NCBI GenBank assembly: GCA_911728435.2 | Contig: OU452211.1 | Span: 10,522,428 to 10,586,427 of the forward strand | Reading direction: 5' to 3' | Source: Apoderus coryli | Taxonomy: Eukaryota; Arthropoda; Insecta; Coleoptera; Attelabidae | Length of the DNA: 64,000 nucleotides | Shown: piece by piece, positions 44,160-56,929 of the stretch | Numbering within the stretch: the stretch's first letter is position 1 | Layout: each line of letters starts with the position of its first letter | Notes under the pieces: model-generated | The model's database searches: none | What the model was told of the DNA's origin: nothing | Seen by the model: only the letters and a program-made list of their open reading frames with translations | Position numbers and translations under genes: made by a program

Positions 44160-45954
44160 TGTGAGCTACAATTGTAGCGAGCTGTCACCGTGTTGGTCGA
44201 TTTCACAGTCCCGTTTGCCTTCAAAAACCCAGGTTTTGACTGTTATTAATTTATTCACAGCCACAGTTATATGTTGATCTTGAAAGTGACGCAATACCCA
44301 TCTTGACGACATTTATTTCAGATCCATTCTTTCGTAAAAATAGAAAATACTTTGCCATACGATATGCTAGATTTAAAGAAAATAAAAATTTGGACTTACT
44401 ACGAACAAAAAAAAAATCGGACAAAGATCGACTGCCAATAAATTAGACATTAAATTGTATATTGTTATCTATTTCTTTCTTTGTTTTTTTTTCTTAAACT
44501 TTTGTACCTATGTATAGGGTAAAATTCTCAATGCGTATTTTAAGCCTTGTTTTATGTAGACAAACTTTGCTTAAGCAAGAACAAGGTATTATTTTGTATT
44601 AAAATATGTATTATGATGTACTATTTACATATTTATTGCCCAAATGTTTATTATTTTGTAAAGACTATTGGTCAATAAATATTATCATTACCTCAACTAT
44701 TTCGCGCACTTTAATTGGTTTACATCAGTCAAAACCATGTTGTGGATTTTGTAATCACCATATCTTAGTTTTTGAACAAACCTCGTGTAAATATGAACAA
44801 AATTTTAAAACTAAAATGTTGAACGTTGAACTAAAACGTAAATATGACCTTGTGTGTGCGTGTATGTTCCGCACAGGTCTATTTTAGGGCCTTTTTTGTA
44901 AAACGTTAATTTTTAGTTTAAGTCAAGGTCTATATGAATTCTTATAATATAGCTCTAACATAGTTTTTAAAATAAAACATTTATAACTAAGTCCTCAATA
45001 AATAAATCATATTGTACATGCATGTGTGATTTCGTTGGAACAAACACAAGAATCTTCACTGGGAAGAACTATAAAACTGGTTGTTAATCTATTTATATTA
45101 TCACATCATAATATACAAATTATATTCAAAGTTCTACGTCATTATAATGCCTCTAAACCTAACAAACTAGGTGATGTGTGAATATCTGTTACACATTTGC
45201 TCTCTGTCATTGTTTCTTTTCACTTTTTAAACAGCTCATTAAGTGTTGAAGAATAATAATTGTGCGCTTTTGCTTTTAACAAAAACTTGCTCTGTTGTAA
45301 GAGCATCTCGATCTTGACCTACTTTCATGTAGTTTGTTACTAAGATTGCACTGCCGTTTACTTTATCATAATATATGTTAAAATAAAACTCGGATAAACA
45401 AGACTAATTTTAAAATAAATACAGGTATTATTTTTTTAAAGAATTCTGTGTCAGTTGGTACAAAGTGTAAGGATAATATCAGTAAATTAAAATAAAACCC
45501 GATAATAATGCAATTAATTTAATTTCATCCGTTCAGTACAAAAGCTTTTTTGATATTGGACTGACTATTCTCTAAGAACATAATCATCTCACTGTTGACG
45601 TGTTTAACAACTACAGAAAGTGCACTGTCCTTTCTGTTTAGGAATCTTGTATAATAGGATATAATGATTGAAATATAAGTAATAACACACTAAATATTAT
45701 AACAAAAGCGAAGCATAATTCTTTCAAGATGAGCTTTTTTTAATGACTCTAGATGGGCTGAAGTTCGTTGACTGTGGCAATCTTTATGTAGTTCGATTTC
45801 CGTAATATTTTTTAGGTCATCTCCTTAATGTTCAAATGCTTTGGAAATACCAGACCTCCCTGGTTGGTGCTGTGAAGTGCTTTCATAATCTAAGCAACAT
45901 TATGTAAGTAGTCTAAGGGACTAATTGCAGTGATATGCATATATTTTCATATAT
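44160..45954. other. No recognised gene
   Basis: Weak mariner-like sequence may continue on the minus strand to about 44310. The rest is AT-rich without recognisable features. Confidence 0.45.
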
Positions 45955-46135
45955 AGTATAAGGAGTCTCGATGAAATTGGTCAAGCTCTTCAAAATACAC
46001 TTGGATAACATCCTCGTTATCTTCAATTTCTTTATATTCCAGTCTTTGTTTTGAGGTTAGGGAATAAATGGCTGGGGACTATGTCTGGCGAATATGCAAC
46101 AATTTGAACTTCAATTCATGGATTTTAGCCAGCGC
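45955..46135 (-). pseudogene. Decayed DD34D mariner C-terminal fragment
   Basis: The minus strand reads VAYSPDIVPSHLFPNLKTKT followed, after a frameshift, by NEDVIQVYFEELDQFHRDSL. This matches the order YSPDLAP-D-FLFP then EEVIAAVEAYFEELD in mariner transposases. The third catalytic residue is changed. Too short to place in a family. Confidence 0.55.
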
Positions 46136-46290
46136 AACGATGCGGACGTAATGGGAAAATTTATTTTTTTGTTTTGTTCTCTGTCTTTCAAATGTTGCAG
46201 TAATTACGTAGTATTTCGCATCCCAAACACCCCTTGGTTCACCTGATCATTGTTTTGGCTTTTGTTCAACGACACCCTCCTAGCATAGAG

Positions 46291-46450
46291 GATTTTCTAC
46301 AGAAACGGCATGCGTCGAATTTGTTCAAGGCGTTTATAATGCTCTGGATGCCGGTAAAATGGTGATTGTGGTGTTGTTTGACTTTGCTCGTGCCTTTGAT
46401 ACGGTTGACCCTTCTTTTGTGTCTGATATATTTAATTCCATTTTCACTAT
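46291..46450 (+). pseudogene. Short RT palm fragment (STET lineage)
   Basis: Reads ETACVEFVQGVYNALDAGKM then VIVVLFDFARAFDTVDPSFV. This is the block around the first catalytic aspartate and corresponds to the point at which the minus-strand RT at 43372 stops. It is flanked on both sides by unrelated sequence. Confidence 0.7.
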
Positions 46451-47202
46451 AAATTTCCTAGTAATAATTATTGTCGTTCGTATAAAACGCCCTTGCATTG
46501 CACCCTGCAATTAACATTTTCAACATTACTATTTGTAAATTTGTAATGACGGCCGAGAGTAAGTTAAATTATCTATGTAGACTCTATACTCTATGATATG
46601 CCACAAGATGTATTCTCTTGAGATCCATTGCATTGTAATACAAGTAATAATTAATAATCGGGACCGGCGTCAAACTCATCTTATAATATTGTACACCGTT
46701 ATCAACATCTCTCATATACCTATACATGTAACCAATGTGACATGTTATGTTTCGAACCCAAGGGATTTCTAATAAGCCTACTCAAACTATCTGTATAATG
46801 ATTACCTCTGAGGCAATAAGTTACATACATTTATATTTTGATTAGTATATACACAAATATTACTATCTTGCTTTTTATCCATTTTGTGATACCAATTGAT
46901 AATATGATTCAAAAGAATTCCTGTCATGCAAGGCCTATGAGGGTCCATTCTGCAATGCTGAGCTCTGATAACAAAAACTGAAGCTTGGAAAACCTCGTGG
47001 AAAGCAACTACATTTATTTATGGCTATGGAATTTTTATGTCTTCCGTTCTTTTATCTAAAGATAAAAGAACGCTGGCGATCCTTGCCAACCATCGTCGCC
47101 TTTATAATTCAATCCAGCTGGGTGACAACCTAGGCATCCTGTTGGTCCTTGGAGGATGCACATGATTAACCGAGTTGCTGTGACTTTTGCATAATACTGC
47201 TC
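46451..47202. other. No recognised gene before the satellite
   Basis: Contains a perfect 22-base palindrome TCTTTTATCT/AAGATAAAAGA-like segment near 47049-47070. Nothing else is recognised. Confidence 0.45.
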
Positions 47203-50200
47203 TAATGAATCTGATATGAAACCTATTGTAAACTTTATACAGACAGATTGGTCCCTTAGGGCAATGCTTTAAAGCAGGTGGACATTGTTCTTTCTAAAGA
47301 ATGTGACATTTAAACGTTTTTTAAACTTAACACAGACATTTGCGTCTATTTGGAGGGAGCTTTAAGGCAGATGGACATTGTTCTTTGTAATGAATCTGAT
47401 ATGAAGCCGATTGTAAACTTTATACATATAGTTTGCTCTCTTTGGGCAATGCTTTAAGGCAAGTGGACATTGTTTTTTCTAATGAATGTGACATTTAAAC
47501 GTTTTTTAAACTTTACACAGACATTTGGGTCTATTTGGAGGGAGCTTTAAGGCAGATGGACATTGTTATTGGTAATGAATCTGATATGAAGCCGATTGTA
47601 AACTTTATACAGATAGTTTGGTCTCTTTGGGCAATGCTTTACGGCAAGTGGACATTGTTCTTTCTAATGAATGTGACATTTAAACGTTTTTTAAACTTTA
47701 CACAGACATTTCGGTCTATTTGGAGGGAGCTATAAGGTAGATGGACATTGTTCTTTGTAATGAATCTAATATGAGACGTATTGTAAACTTTATACATATA
47801 GTTTGGTCTCTTTGGGCAATGCTTTAACGCAAGTGGACATTGTTCTTTCTAATAAATGTGACATTAAAACGTTTTTTAAACTTTACACAGACATTTCGGT
47901 CTATTTGGAGGGAGCTATAAGGTAGATGGACATTGTTCTTTGTAATGAATCTAATATGAGACGTATTGTAAACTTTATACATATAGTTTGGTCTCTTTGG
48001 GCAATGCTTTACGGCAAGTGGACATTGTTCTTTCTAATGAATGTGTTAATTAAACGTTTTTAAAACTTTATACATACATTTTGGTCTATTTGGAGTGAGC
48101 TTTAAGGCAGATGGACATTGTTCTTTGTAATGAATCTGATATGAAACCTATTGTAAACTTTATACATATAGTTTGGTCTCTTTGGGTAATGCTTTAAACC
48201 AAGTGGACATTGTTCTTTCTAATGAATGTGACATTTAAACGTTTTTTAAACTTTACACAGACATTTGGGTCTATTTGGAGGGAGCTTTAAGGCAGATGGA
48301 CATTGTTCTTTGTAATGAATCTGATATGATACGTATTGTAAACTTTATACATATAGTTTGGTCTCTTTGGGCAATGCTTTACGGCAAGTGGACATTGTTC
48401 TTACTAATGAATGTGACATTTAAACGTTTTTTAAACTTTACACAGACATTTCGGTCTATTTGGATGAAGCTTTAAGTCAGATGGACATTGTTTTTTGTAA
48501 CGAATCTGATCGGAAACCTATTGTAAACTTTATACATATAGTTTGGTCTCTTTGGGCAATGCTTTAAGGCAAGTGGACATTGTTCTTACTAATGAATGTG
48601 ACATTTAAACGTTTTTTAAACTTTACACAGACATTTCGGTCTATTTGGATGAAGCTTTAAGTCAGATGGACATTGTTTTTTGTAACGAATCTGATCGGAA
48701 ACCTATTGTAAACTTTATACATATAGTTTGGTCTCTTTGGGCAATGCTTTACGGCAAGTGGACATTGTTCTTACTAATGAATGTGACATTTAAACGTTTT
48801 TTAAACTTTACACAGACATTTCGGTCTATTTGGAGGGAGCTTTAAGGCAGATGGACATTGTTATTGGTAATGAATCTGATATGAAGCCGATTGTAAACTT
48901 TATACAGATAGTTTGGTCTCTTTGGGCAATGCTTTACGGCAAGTGGACATTGTTCTTTCTAATGAATGTGACATTTAAACGTTTTTTAAACTTTACACAG
49001 ACATTTCGGTCTATTTGGAGGGAGCTATAAGGTAGATGGACATTGTTCTTTGTAATGAATCTAATATGAGACGTATTGTAAACTTTATACATATAGTTTG
49101 GTCTCTTTGGGCAATGCTTTAACGCAAGTGGACATTGTTCTTTCTAATAAATGTGACATTAAAACGTTTTTTAAACTTTACACAGACATTTGGGTCTATT
49201 TGGAGGGAGCTTTAAGGGAAATGGACATTGTTCTTTGTAATGAATCTGATATGAAGCCGATTGTAAACTTTATACAGATAGTTTGGTCTCTTTGGGCAAT
49301 GCTTTACGGCAAGTGGACATTGTTCTTTCTAATGAATGTGACATTTAAACGTTTTTTAAACTTAACACAGACATTTCGGTCTATTTGGATGAAGCTTTAA
49401 GTCAGATGGACATTGTTCTTTGTAATGAATCTGATATGAAACTTAATATAAACTTTATACATATAGTTTGGTCTCTTTGGGCAATGCTTTAAGGCAAGTG
49501 GACATTGTTCTTACTAATGAATGTGACATTTAAACGTTTTTTAAACTTTACACAGACATTTCGGTCTATTTGGATGAAGCTTTAAGTCAGATGGACATTG
49601 TTTTTTGTAACGAATCTGATCGGAAACCTATTGTAAACTTTATACATATAGTTTGGTCTCTTTGGGCAATGCTTTACGGCAAGTGGACATTGTTCTTACT
49701 AATGAATGTGACATTTAAACGTTTTTTAAACTTAACACAGACATTTCCGTCTATTTGGAGGGAGCTTTAAGGCAGATGGACATTGTTCTTTGTAATGAAT
49801 CTGATATGATACGTATTGTAAACTTTATACATATAGTTTGGTCTCTTTGGGCAATGCTTTACGGCAAGTGGACATTGTTCTTACTAATGAATGTGACATT
49901 TAAACGTTTTTTAAACTTTACACAGACATTTCGGTCTATTTGGATGAAGCTTTAAGTCAGATGGACATTGTTTTTTGTAACGAATCTGATCGGAAACCTA
50001 TTGTAAACTTTATACATATAGTTTGGTCTCTTTGGGCAATGCTTTAAGGCAAGTGGACATTGTTCTTACTAATGAATGTGACATTTAAACGTTTTTTAAA
50101 CTTTACACAGACATTTGGGTCTATTTGGAGGGAGCTTTAAGGCAGATGGACATTGTTATTGGTAATGAATCTGAGATGAAGCCGATTGTAAACTTTATAC

Positions 50201-52248
50201 AGATAGTTTGGTCTCTTTGGGCAATGCTTTACGGCAAGTGGACATTGTTCTTTCTAATGAATGTGACATTTAAACGTTTTTTAAACTTTACACAGACATT
50301 TCGGTCTATTTGGAAGGAGCTATAAGGTAGATGGACATTGTTCTTTGTAATGAATCTAATATGAGACGTATTGTAAACTTTATACATATAGTTTGGTCTC
50401 TTTGGGCAATGCTTTAACGCAAGTGGACATTGTTCTTTCTAATAAATGTGACATTAAAACGTTTTTTAAACTTTACACAGACATTTGGGTCTATTTGGAG
50501 GGAGCTTTAAGGCAGATGGACATTGTTATTGGTAATGAATCTGATATGAAGCCGATTGTAAACTTTATACAGATAGTTTGGTCTCTTTGGGCAATGCTTT
50601 ACGGCAAGTGGACATTGTTCTTTCTAATGAATGTGACATTTAAACGTTTTTTAAACTTTACACAGACATTTCGGTCTATTTGGAGGGAGCTATAAGGTAG
50701 ATGGACATTGTTCTTTGTAATGAATCTAATATGAGACGTATTGTAAACTTTATACATATAGTTTGGTCTCTTTGGGCAATGCTTTACGGCAAGTGGACAT
50801 TGTTCTTTCTAATGAATGTGACATTTAAACGTTTTTTAAACTTTACACAGACATTTCGGTCTATTTGGAGGGAGCTATAAGGTAGATGGACATTGTTCTT
50901 TGTAATGAATCTAATATGAGACGTATTGTAAACTTTATACATATAGTTTGGTCTCTTTGGGCAATGCTTTACGGCAAGTGGACATTGTTCTTTCTAATGA
51001 ATGTGTTAATTAAACGTTTTTAAAACTTTATACATACATTTTGGTCTATTTGGAGTGAGCTTTAAGGCAGATGGACATTGTTCTTTGTAATGAATCTGAT
51101 ATGAAACCTATTGTAAACTTTATACATATAGTTTGGTCTCTTTGGGTAATGCTTTAAACCAAGTGGACATTGTTCTTTCTAATGAATGTGACATTTAAAC
51201 GTTTTTTAAACTTTACACAGACATTTGGGTCTATTTGGAGGGAGCTTTAAGGGAAATGGACATTGTTCTTTGTAATGAATCTGATATGAAGCCGATTGTA
51301 AACTTTATACAGATAGTTTGGTCTCTTTGGGCAATGCTTTACGGCAAGTGGACATTGTTCTTTCTAATGAATGTGACATTTAAAAGTTTTTTAAACTTTA
51401 CACAGCCATTTCGGTCTATTTGGCGGGAGCTATAAGGTAGATGGACATTGTTCTTTGTAATGAATCTGATATGAAGCCGATTGTAAACTTTATACAGATA
51501 GTTTGGTCTCTTTGGGCAATGCTTTATGGCAAGTGGACATTGTTCTTTCTAATGAATGTGTTAATTAAACGTTTTTAAAACTTTATACATACATTTTGGT
51601 CTATTTGGAGTGAGCTTTAAGGCAGATGGACATTGTTCTTTGTAATGAATCTGATATGAAACCTATTGTAAACTTTATACATATAGTATGGTCTCTTTGG
51701 GTAATGCTTTAAACCAAGTGGACATTGTTCTTTCTAATGAATGTGACATTTAAACGTTTTTTAAACTTTACACAGACATTTCGGTCTATTTGGAGGGAGC
51801 TTTAAGGCAGATGGACATTGTTCGTTGTAATGAATCTGATATAAAACCTATTTTGAACTTTATACATATAGTTTGGTCTCGTTGGGCAATGCTTTAAGGC
51901 AAGTGGACATTGTTCTTTCTAATGAATGTGACATTTAAACGTTTTTTTAAACTTTACACAGACATTTCGGTCTATTTGGAGGGAGCTTTAAGGCAGATGG
52001 ACATTGTTCTTTGTAATGAATCTGATATGAAACCTATTGTAAACTTTATACATATAGCTTGGCCTCTTTGGATAATGCTTTAAACCAAGTGGACATTGTT
52101 CTTTCTAATGAATGTGACATTTAAACATTTTTTAAACTTTACACAGACATTTCGGTCTATTTGGAGGGAGCTTTAGGCCAGATGGACATGTTCTTTCTAA
52201 TGATTCTGATATGAAACCTAAGGCAAACTTTGCACATACAGTTGCTCT
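47203..52248 (+). repeat. 185-bp dimeric satellite, about 27 copies, with higher-order repeats
   Basis: Each 185-bp unit consists of two related halves, 92 bp (GGCAGATGGACATTG start) and 93 bp (GGCAAGTGGACATTG start). Unit landmarks such as ACAGACATTTCGGTCTATTT recur every 185 bp, 27 times. A rare variant (AACGCAAGTGG with AATAAATGTG) occurs at 47826, 49121 and 50416, spaced exactly 1295 bp, which is seven units. A second variant (GTTAATTAAACG) occurs near 48046, 51005 and 51560. Edge units are more diverged than central ones. Open frames of 66 or 100 codons inside are by-products of periodicity and differ by single substitutions that make or remove stops. Confidence 0.95.
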
Positions 52249-53278
52249 AATGGCATCGTTGCGATATGTTCAATTTTTCCAAAGAAACAGGCGACCTTCA
52301 ATCGATGTTCTCCATTCACGAACAACTTTAGTCTGATTTGGCTCGACTTAAAAGTCCCGTACAGTTGCCTGCTGTCTCATATCCATAGATCCATGAACGT
52401 TTCCTTTGACCAATAATAGGCACAAGCCTTTTTATGAGCGAATTATGGCATATCCAACACGGGTAAAATTTCATGTAATATTGAATGTATTAGAGTGGAA
52501 TGAATACCCAGACATGCCTCTGTTCTTTTCTAGAAAAACAGTCGTTTTTCGACGCGTCTCTGAAGGAATTCGTCCTGTAGCGAGTTCGGAAAGCTAGCGA
52601 AAGACGATCATTTTAGAATGTCTTGTATTCGCAGTTTCAAATATTGATCCAATCAAAATTCTTTTACACATAATAAATACAATACACTAACATTTTATAA
52701 CGCTTTTTACAACTCCCCAATCCTATTGCTACCATCAAAGTTTAACTCTGTGTATAAATGGCAGAAAAAGCTCATAAGCTATTAAAATGTATTATATTAA
52801 GTTGTAAAAACATAACTTTATTCTACATGGACCGCACTTTATGAAAACCTATAAAATTCCATATTCACACAAAAGAGATCCTGAAATATTAAGTGACCAT
52901 ATACATTTTTATGTTTAAAACGCTTTAACATTTTTTTTTCGGGGGCTGCCTGATGTTTTGCTCGCTTAAAGCTTGAGGTTTATTATTATTATACAGCCAA
53001 ACAGAAACTACATATACACACATATTATATTGGTTATTATCCCATACTTTATTCAGGTATTCTTTACTAAAAATTTTATGATTGTTATGAACGTGTAGAG
53101 TGGGATTATAACAGTTTACTGGCCAAGGTTTGAAATCTGTTTCATTAAGTTTACTAGTTGATGTTAAAGCTTTTATTCGAGCTACCTAATTTTTTATGGA
53201 AAATTTATTTTAATATATTTAAGATAGTGACATGATTTGACATTAAAAAATATCCGTTCGTTAGTCGACAGCAGAAGA
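52249..53278. other. No recognised gene
   Basis: AT-rich flank of the satellite; short frames only. Confidence 0.45.
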
Positions 53279-54003
53279 AATGGAGCGCTACAGTACAGAA
53301 CAACGAATTCTCATTCTGAAAAATTATTATCAAAGTGGTTAAAGTTTTGCAGCCACAGTTTGCAAAATGCAGGTCATTACGGGCCATCGGAATGCTCCAA
53401 ATGAAGCCACTGTGAGAAAATTAATGAAAACTGGGTCTGTTAATGAGGCATGAAAACAGAAACATTCGTTCGTCTTGATGGCACGACACGAAATATCGCA
53501 GCAGTGCACGTACACATATTATCTCATTCAATAAGTCCACAGAAACATAGATGGCGTTACTAGAATTTTTTCCATATGATTTTTATTTACTACTAACCTT
53601 CAAACGATACGTGTATAAATAAAAGAAATACAACTGTATAGGTACCAGACGGAACATGTGGTTGCAATTGGATGGTGCTCTCCCTCATTATGGCAGAGCA
53701 GTGAGAGAGTGGCTTAATCAGAACTATCCTGATCGATGGATAGGTCGCCTAGGACCCGTTGCTTGGCCTCCAAGGTCCCCGGATTTGAATCCATTGGATT
53801 TTTATTTATATGGATTACTTAAAAACATAACTTACGAAACTCTAGTGCGAACCGTAGAGGAGTTGCATATGCGTATACGCGATGTGTGCAGTGAAATTAA
53901 ACGCAACCAATTTGAAATTTCCAGAGCAACAAACTCCTTAGTCAGGCGTTGCAGAAAGTGCATTGAAGCTCAAGGAGCTCAGTTCGAACATTTATTGTGT
54001 TAA
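53279..54003 (+). pseudogene. DD41D mariner-like transposase with intact C-terminus
   Basis: The N-terminal piece 53279-53520 reads MERYSTEQRILILKNYYQSG, a stop, then APNEATVRKLMKTGSVNEA. After a gap of about 130 bp without homology, 53656-54003 is an open C-terminal half: MWLQLDGALPHYGRAVREWL with the second aspartate, YPDRWIGRLGPVAWPPRSPD, LNPLDFYLYGLLKN with the third, and a complete tail ending EHLLC. I count 41 residues between those acids. The middle with the first aspartate is missing. The two pieces could come from one internally deleted copy or from two copies. Confidence 0.8.
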
Positions 54004-55009
54004 TTAGTTGTTGTTTCACTAGTGTAGATATTGTGTGTACTTAGGTAATTATTTATTGAACTGTAATATTAAGTAGTTTCTTGTAAATCTGTTAATTCAC
54101 TTTTAGGTATTTTTTTGTAATTTAATTAGTTACTAGTTAAGTAGTTTTTTCTAATAATAATGTATTGATAGACGAAAGAACTGTAACAACTATTTTATTA
54201 GGTTTTTAATTTTTTTTTTGTTGGTCGAGGTTCTTAAACCAACCGATTTATAAAAACAAAATTAAATGTTAAGATTCCCGATATTACTTCATTTATAGTA
54301 AATTTGTTCCATTTTAGTGTAGTAATTACTATTAATTATTGTGGCAATACGAAACTGTCTAATAAACTCAGTGAATTTCAAATCATGTATGAAAACAATG
54401 TTTAAATTAAATCTTTTGAAATAATTATTTTACAAAAGTAAAAAACTCACATCCCGATAATAATAATATTTTTCCTGTAATGATCACAAAATTTTAAAAT
54501 CGATTTTACTCGATAACCGTACATTTTATCAATATTACATAAGAACACCTTTTTTACGTGTAATATGTTAGATTTTAAATTTCTGGGCTCAAACTTGCAA
54601 AAAAAGATTGCATAAAAAAGTTAAGGTAGATTTCCACCCCCGTAGATACCCTCCTATTTACCTGCCCCTGATGTTTATTTTTTAATAATCCTAACAACTG
54701 TCGACAGAGATTTTAAAAAAGTAACTACTTGCAAAATGTCATTACGATATCTAAAAACGTTTCGGAAATAAATGAATAAAACCATCATCAGGGTGGATCT
54801 CGATAACAAAACATTTGTGAAACTATGTTAATATGAAGTTTTTTCATGTTTTCATAAATAGAATCTCCTGTTTGCGTTTGATCCTTAAAAACTGAATCAC
54901 CCTGTATATTGCTATGAAAAAATTCACAAGAAGAGGGGCTTGCTTATGTATGCTAATCAGGACATAAACTTGACGAAAAAAATCGCATGTAAGTGATGAG
55001 TGTCATTTC
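54004..55009. other. No gene; hammerhead-like motif and a mariner terminus
   Basis: On the minus strand CTGATGA (complement of 54785-54791) and GAAAC (complement of 54759-54763) bracket a two-pair GG/CC stem. CACCCTGTATA at about 54899-54909 is a mariner-like end. Confidence 0.4.
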
Positions 55010-55430
55010 TCAATCGTACAAATGAGCATGTTTGGTCAGTAGAGAATCCAAGGCAGAACGTTGAAAATAGGAACCAAATCAGTTTGGTTTTAATGTTTGG
55101 ATTGGTTTACGAATTGACAGATTACTTGGGCCTCTGATTTATTAAGGAACGTGGAATTCAAATAGATATCTTCAGTTCTTAAGAGGACGATCAATATTTG
55201 AACCTAGCCCATATCCCACTAATAGAGTTACGGGACATTTGGTGGCAACAAGACGGAGCCCCACCGCTCTATAGTATTCTGCGCACGAATTATTTGGACA
55301 AGAATTTTGCAAACAAATGTATGGAGGTAATGGAGGTTGAAGGGTCTGCGCCGGTCTCCGAACTTTTTTTCTATGGGGTACAATTAAAAATTTTGTTTAC
55401 CTTGTGGCAACGTAGACCATTTGCGTGATA
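55010..55430 (+). pseudogene. Mariner-like transposase middle fragment
   Basis: Blocks in two frames: HVWSVENPRQNVENRNQIS, then VYELTDYLGL and, in the open stretch 55198-55428, NLAHIPLIELRDIWWQQDGA with the second catalytic aspartate and PPLYSILRTNYLDKNF. FFYGVQLKI near 55365 is what remains of the FFLWG block; the third aspartate is lost. Inactive. Confidence 0.7.
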
Positions 55431-55840
55431 GTGTTGTAGCAACCTGTCACGGGGATACCCCGTCTTAATATTCAGTGTTCAAAAAATAACTTTCTCTTTG
55501 GGCATTTAATGTAGTAAAACTATTTTTCTTATTTGCTTTTTTCATTTGTAATCCTGCCTAAATTTTCTTGTTACTGTTTTAGTTATATTGGTAATATTAA
55601 TTTATTTAATTTGACAATTCCACTCATGTATAATAATTCCCATTTGTAAGTACAAAAATCGTAGTTTACTATCGGCTAAATAGGAAGGAACAGAAATGCA
55701 AGTGGATAAAAATATCGGATAAATTACGTTACCGTGGCAACGCTAGCATTTATTGTTTGTTTGTCAAACGTTGGGCGTCTCCTCTGTTTGAGTATTGTAA
55801 ACGTCAAAAACAGAATTAAGCACCAAAATAATATTTCAGT

Positions 55841-56928
55841 ATGTCGCGATTTGGAAATATTTGCGAGGCAGAAATAATAAGGGAGATTGAAAGATCAACT
55901 CCAGAAAATACAAAAAAAGTCATTCGTCCATTTGGAATCAATTCAGTGAATTTTGCAAACAACGAAACTTCAATTTGGAAACCGAACAGTCAGTGGAAAA
56001 TGTGGCAGGAATATTGATGGACTGGGCCTTTAATATGAAGAAACAGAATGGGGAGGATTATAAAGAATACGTGGTGAAAACAATGTGGAACACAACAGCA
56101 AAAATGTTGCAAATATTGTATTTCGAAGAATTCAATGTTACTTTCAACCCCTTCACTGATTTGGCATTTAAGAAATCCCGTGATCCGTGATGCACTTAAT
56201 TCTAAGCGAATGAACTTCCAACGTAATTTAGAAAAACGTAAAAATACTTCAATAGCATTAACTAAGAGTGAAATTGTTAAAATGGCATCAATATGGGATG
56301 GAAATAGTCCCATAGGTCTTTTAAAAAGATTTTTTCATATCGCTGCATATGAATTAGCTTGGCGAGGAGGTGAAGGTGCAAATTGTAAAGTACACTATTT
56401 TAAAGAAAAGAAATCGAACAATGGGGATTTAACTGGTCGCATTGAATATAATACAATTGTTTCCAAAACATGTCAAGGTGAGTCAAACAAGTGCTGTTAT
56501 AGTAAATGGCTAATAAAAAACATAGAAAACCCTAGCATATGCCCAATAACATTGTTTTATAAAATATTATCACATAGACCGAACCGTATTACAACTGATA
56601 GATTATTCATAATTCCCAATCCGTTTTGGAAAAATAATTCGTCAAAAGGTTGGTACAAAAATTTTCCTATAGGAGTCAACGAAATTCTTAAGTGGACGAA
56701 AATTTCAGCTGAAAAAATTGGACTCATCGCTCCAGCGCCGTGTCAACTTTAGCTAAAGCTGGTATTAATGAACAAGAATTAATTAAAATAACTGGTCATT
56801 CCTCTTCCAAGTCTATAAAGCCTTATTTACAACTTGATAATGAACATCATGAGCATCTCGTAACAAATCTCCGAGCTTCGGATAATGAATTAGACACAGT
56901 GTCATCAACATCCAAGTCAATGTCATGA
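55841..56928 (+). pseudogene. Crypton-type tyrosine recombinase, near full length, frameshifted
   Basis: Begins MSRFGNICEAEIIREIERST, then after a frameshift near 55925 the helical N-terminal region (FSEFCKQRNFNLETEQSVEN, WNTTAKMLQILYFEEFNVTF). A second shift near 56170 leads to ALTKSEIVKMASIWDGNSPI, FFHIAAYELAWRGGEGANCK with the first catalytic arginine, NIENPSICPITLFYKILSHR and NEILKWTKISAEKIGLIAPA. A third shift near 56740 leads to STLAKAGINEQELIKITGHS and SKSIKPYLQL with the histidine and the nucleophilic tyrosine; the usual HxxR arginine is not visible. The ELAWRGGE signature is that of Crypton-derived (DUF3504-type) recombinases. About 330 residues if joined. Confidence 0.75.
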
Positions 56929-56929
56929 A

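Noticed and set aside
47535..51435. Family of real 66-residue proteins
   Set aside because: The frames are created by periodicity, end at a stop in each unit, and have no supporting signal; kept only as a low-interest finding.
47203..52248. CRISPR-like array of regular repeats
   Set aside because: There are no unique spacers; the whole 185-bp period is repeat, and the context is a eukaryotic satellite.
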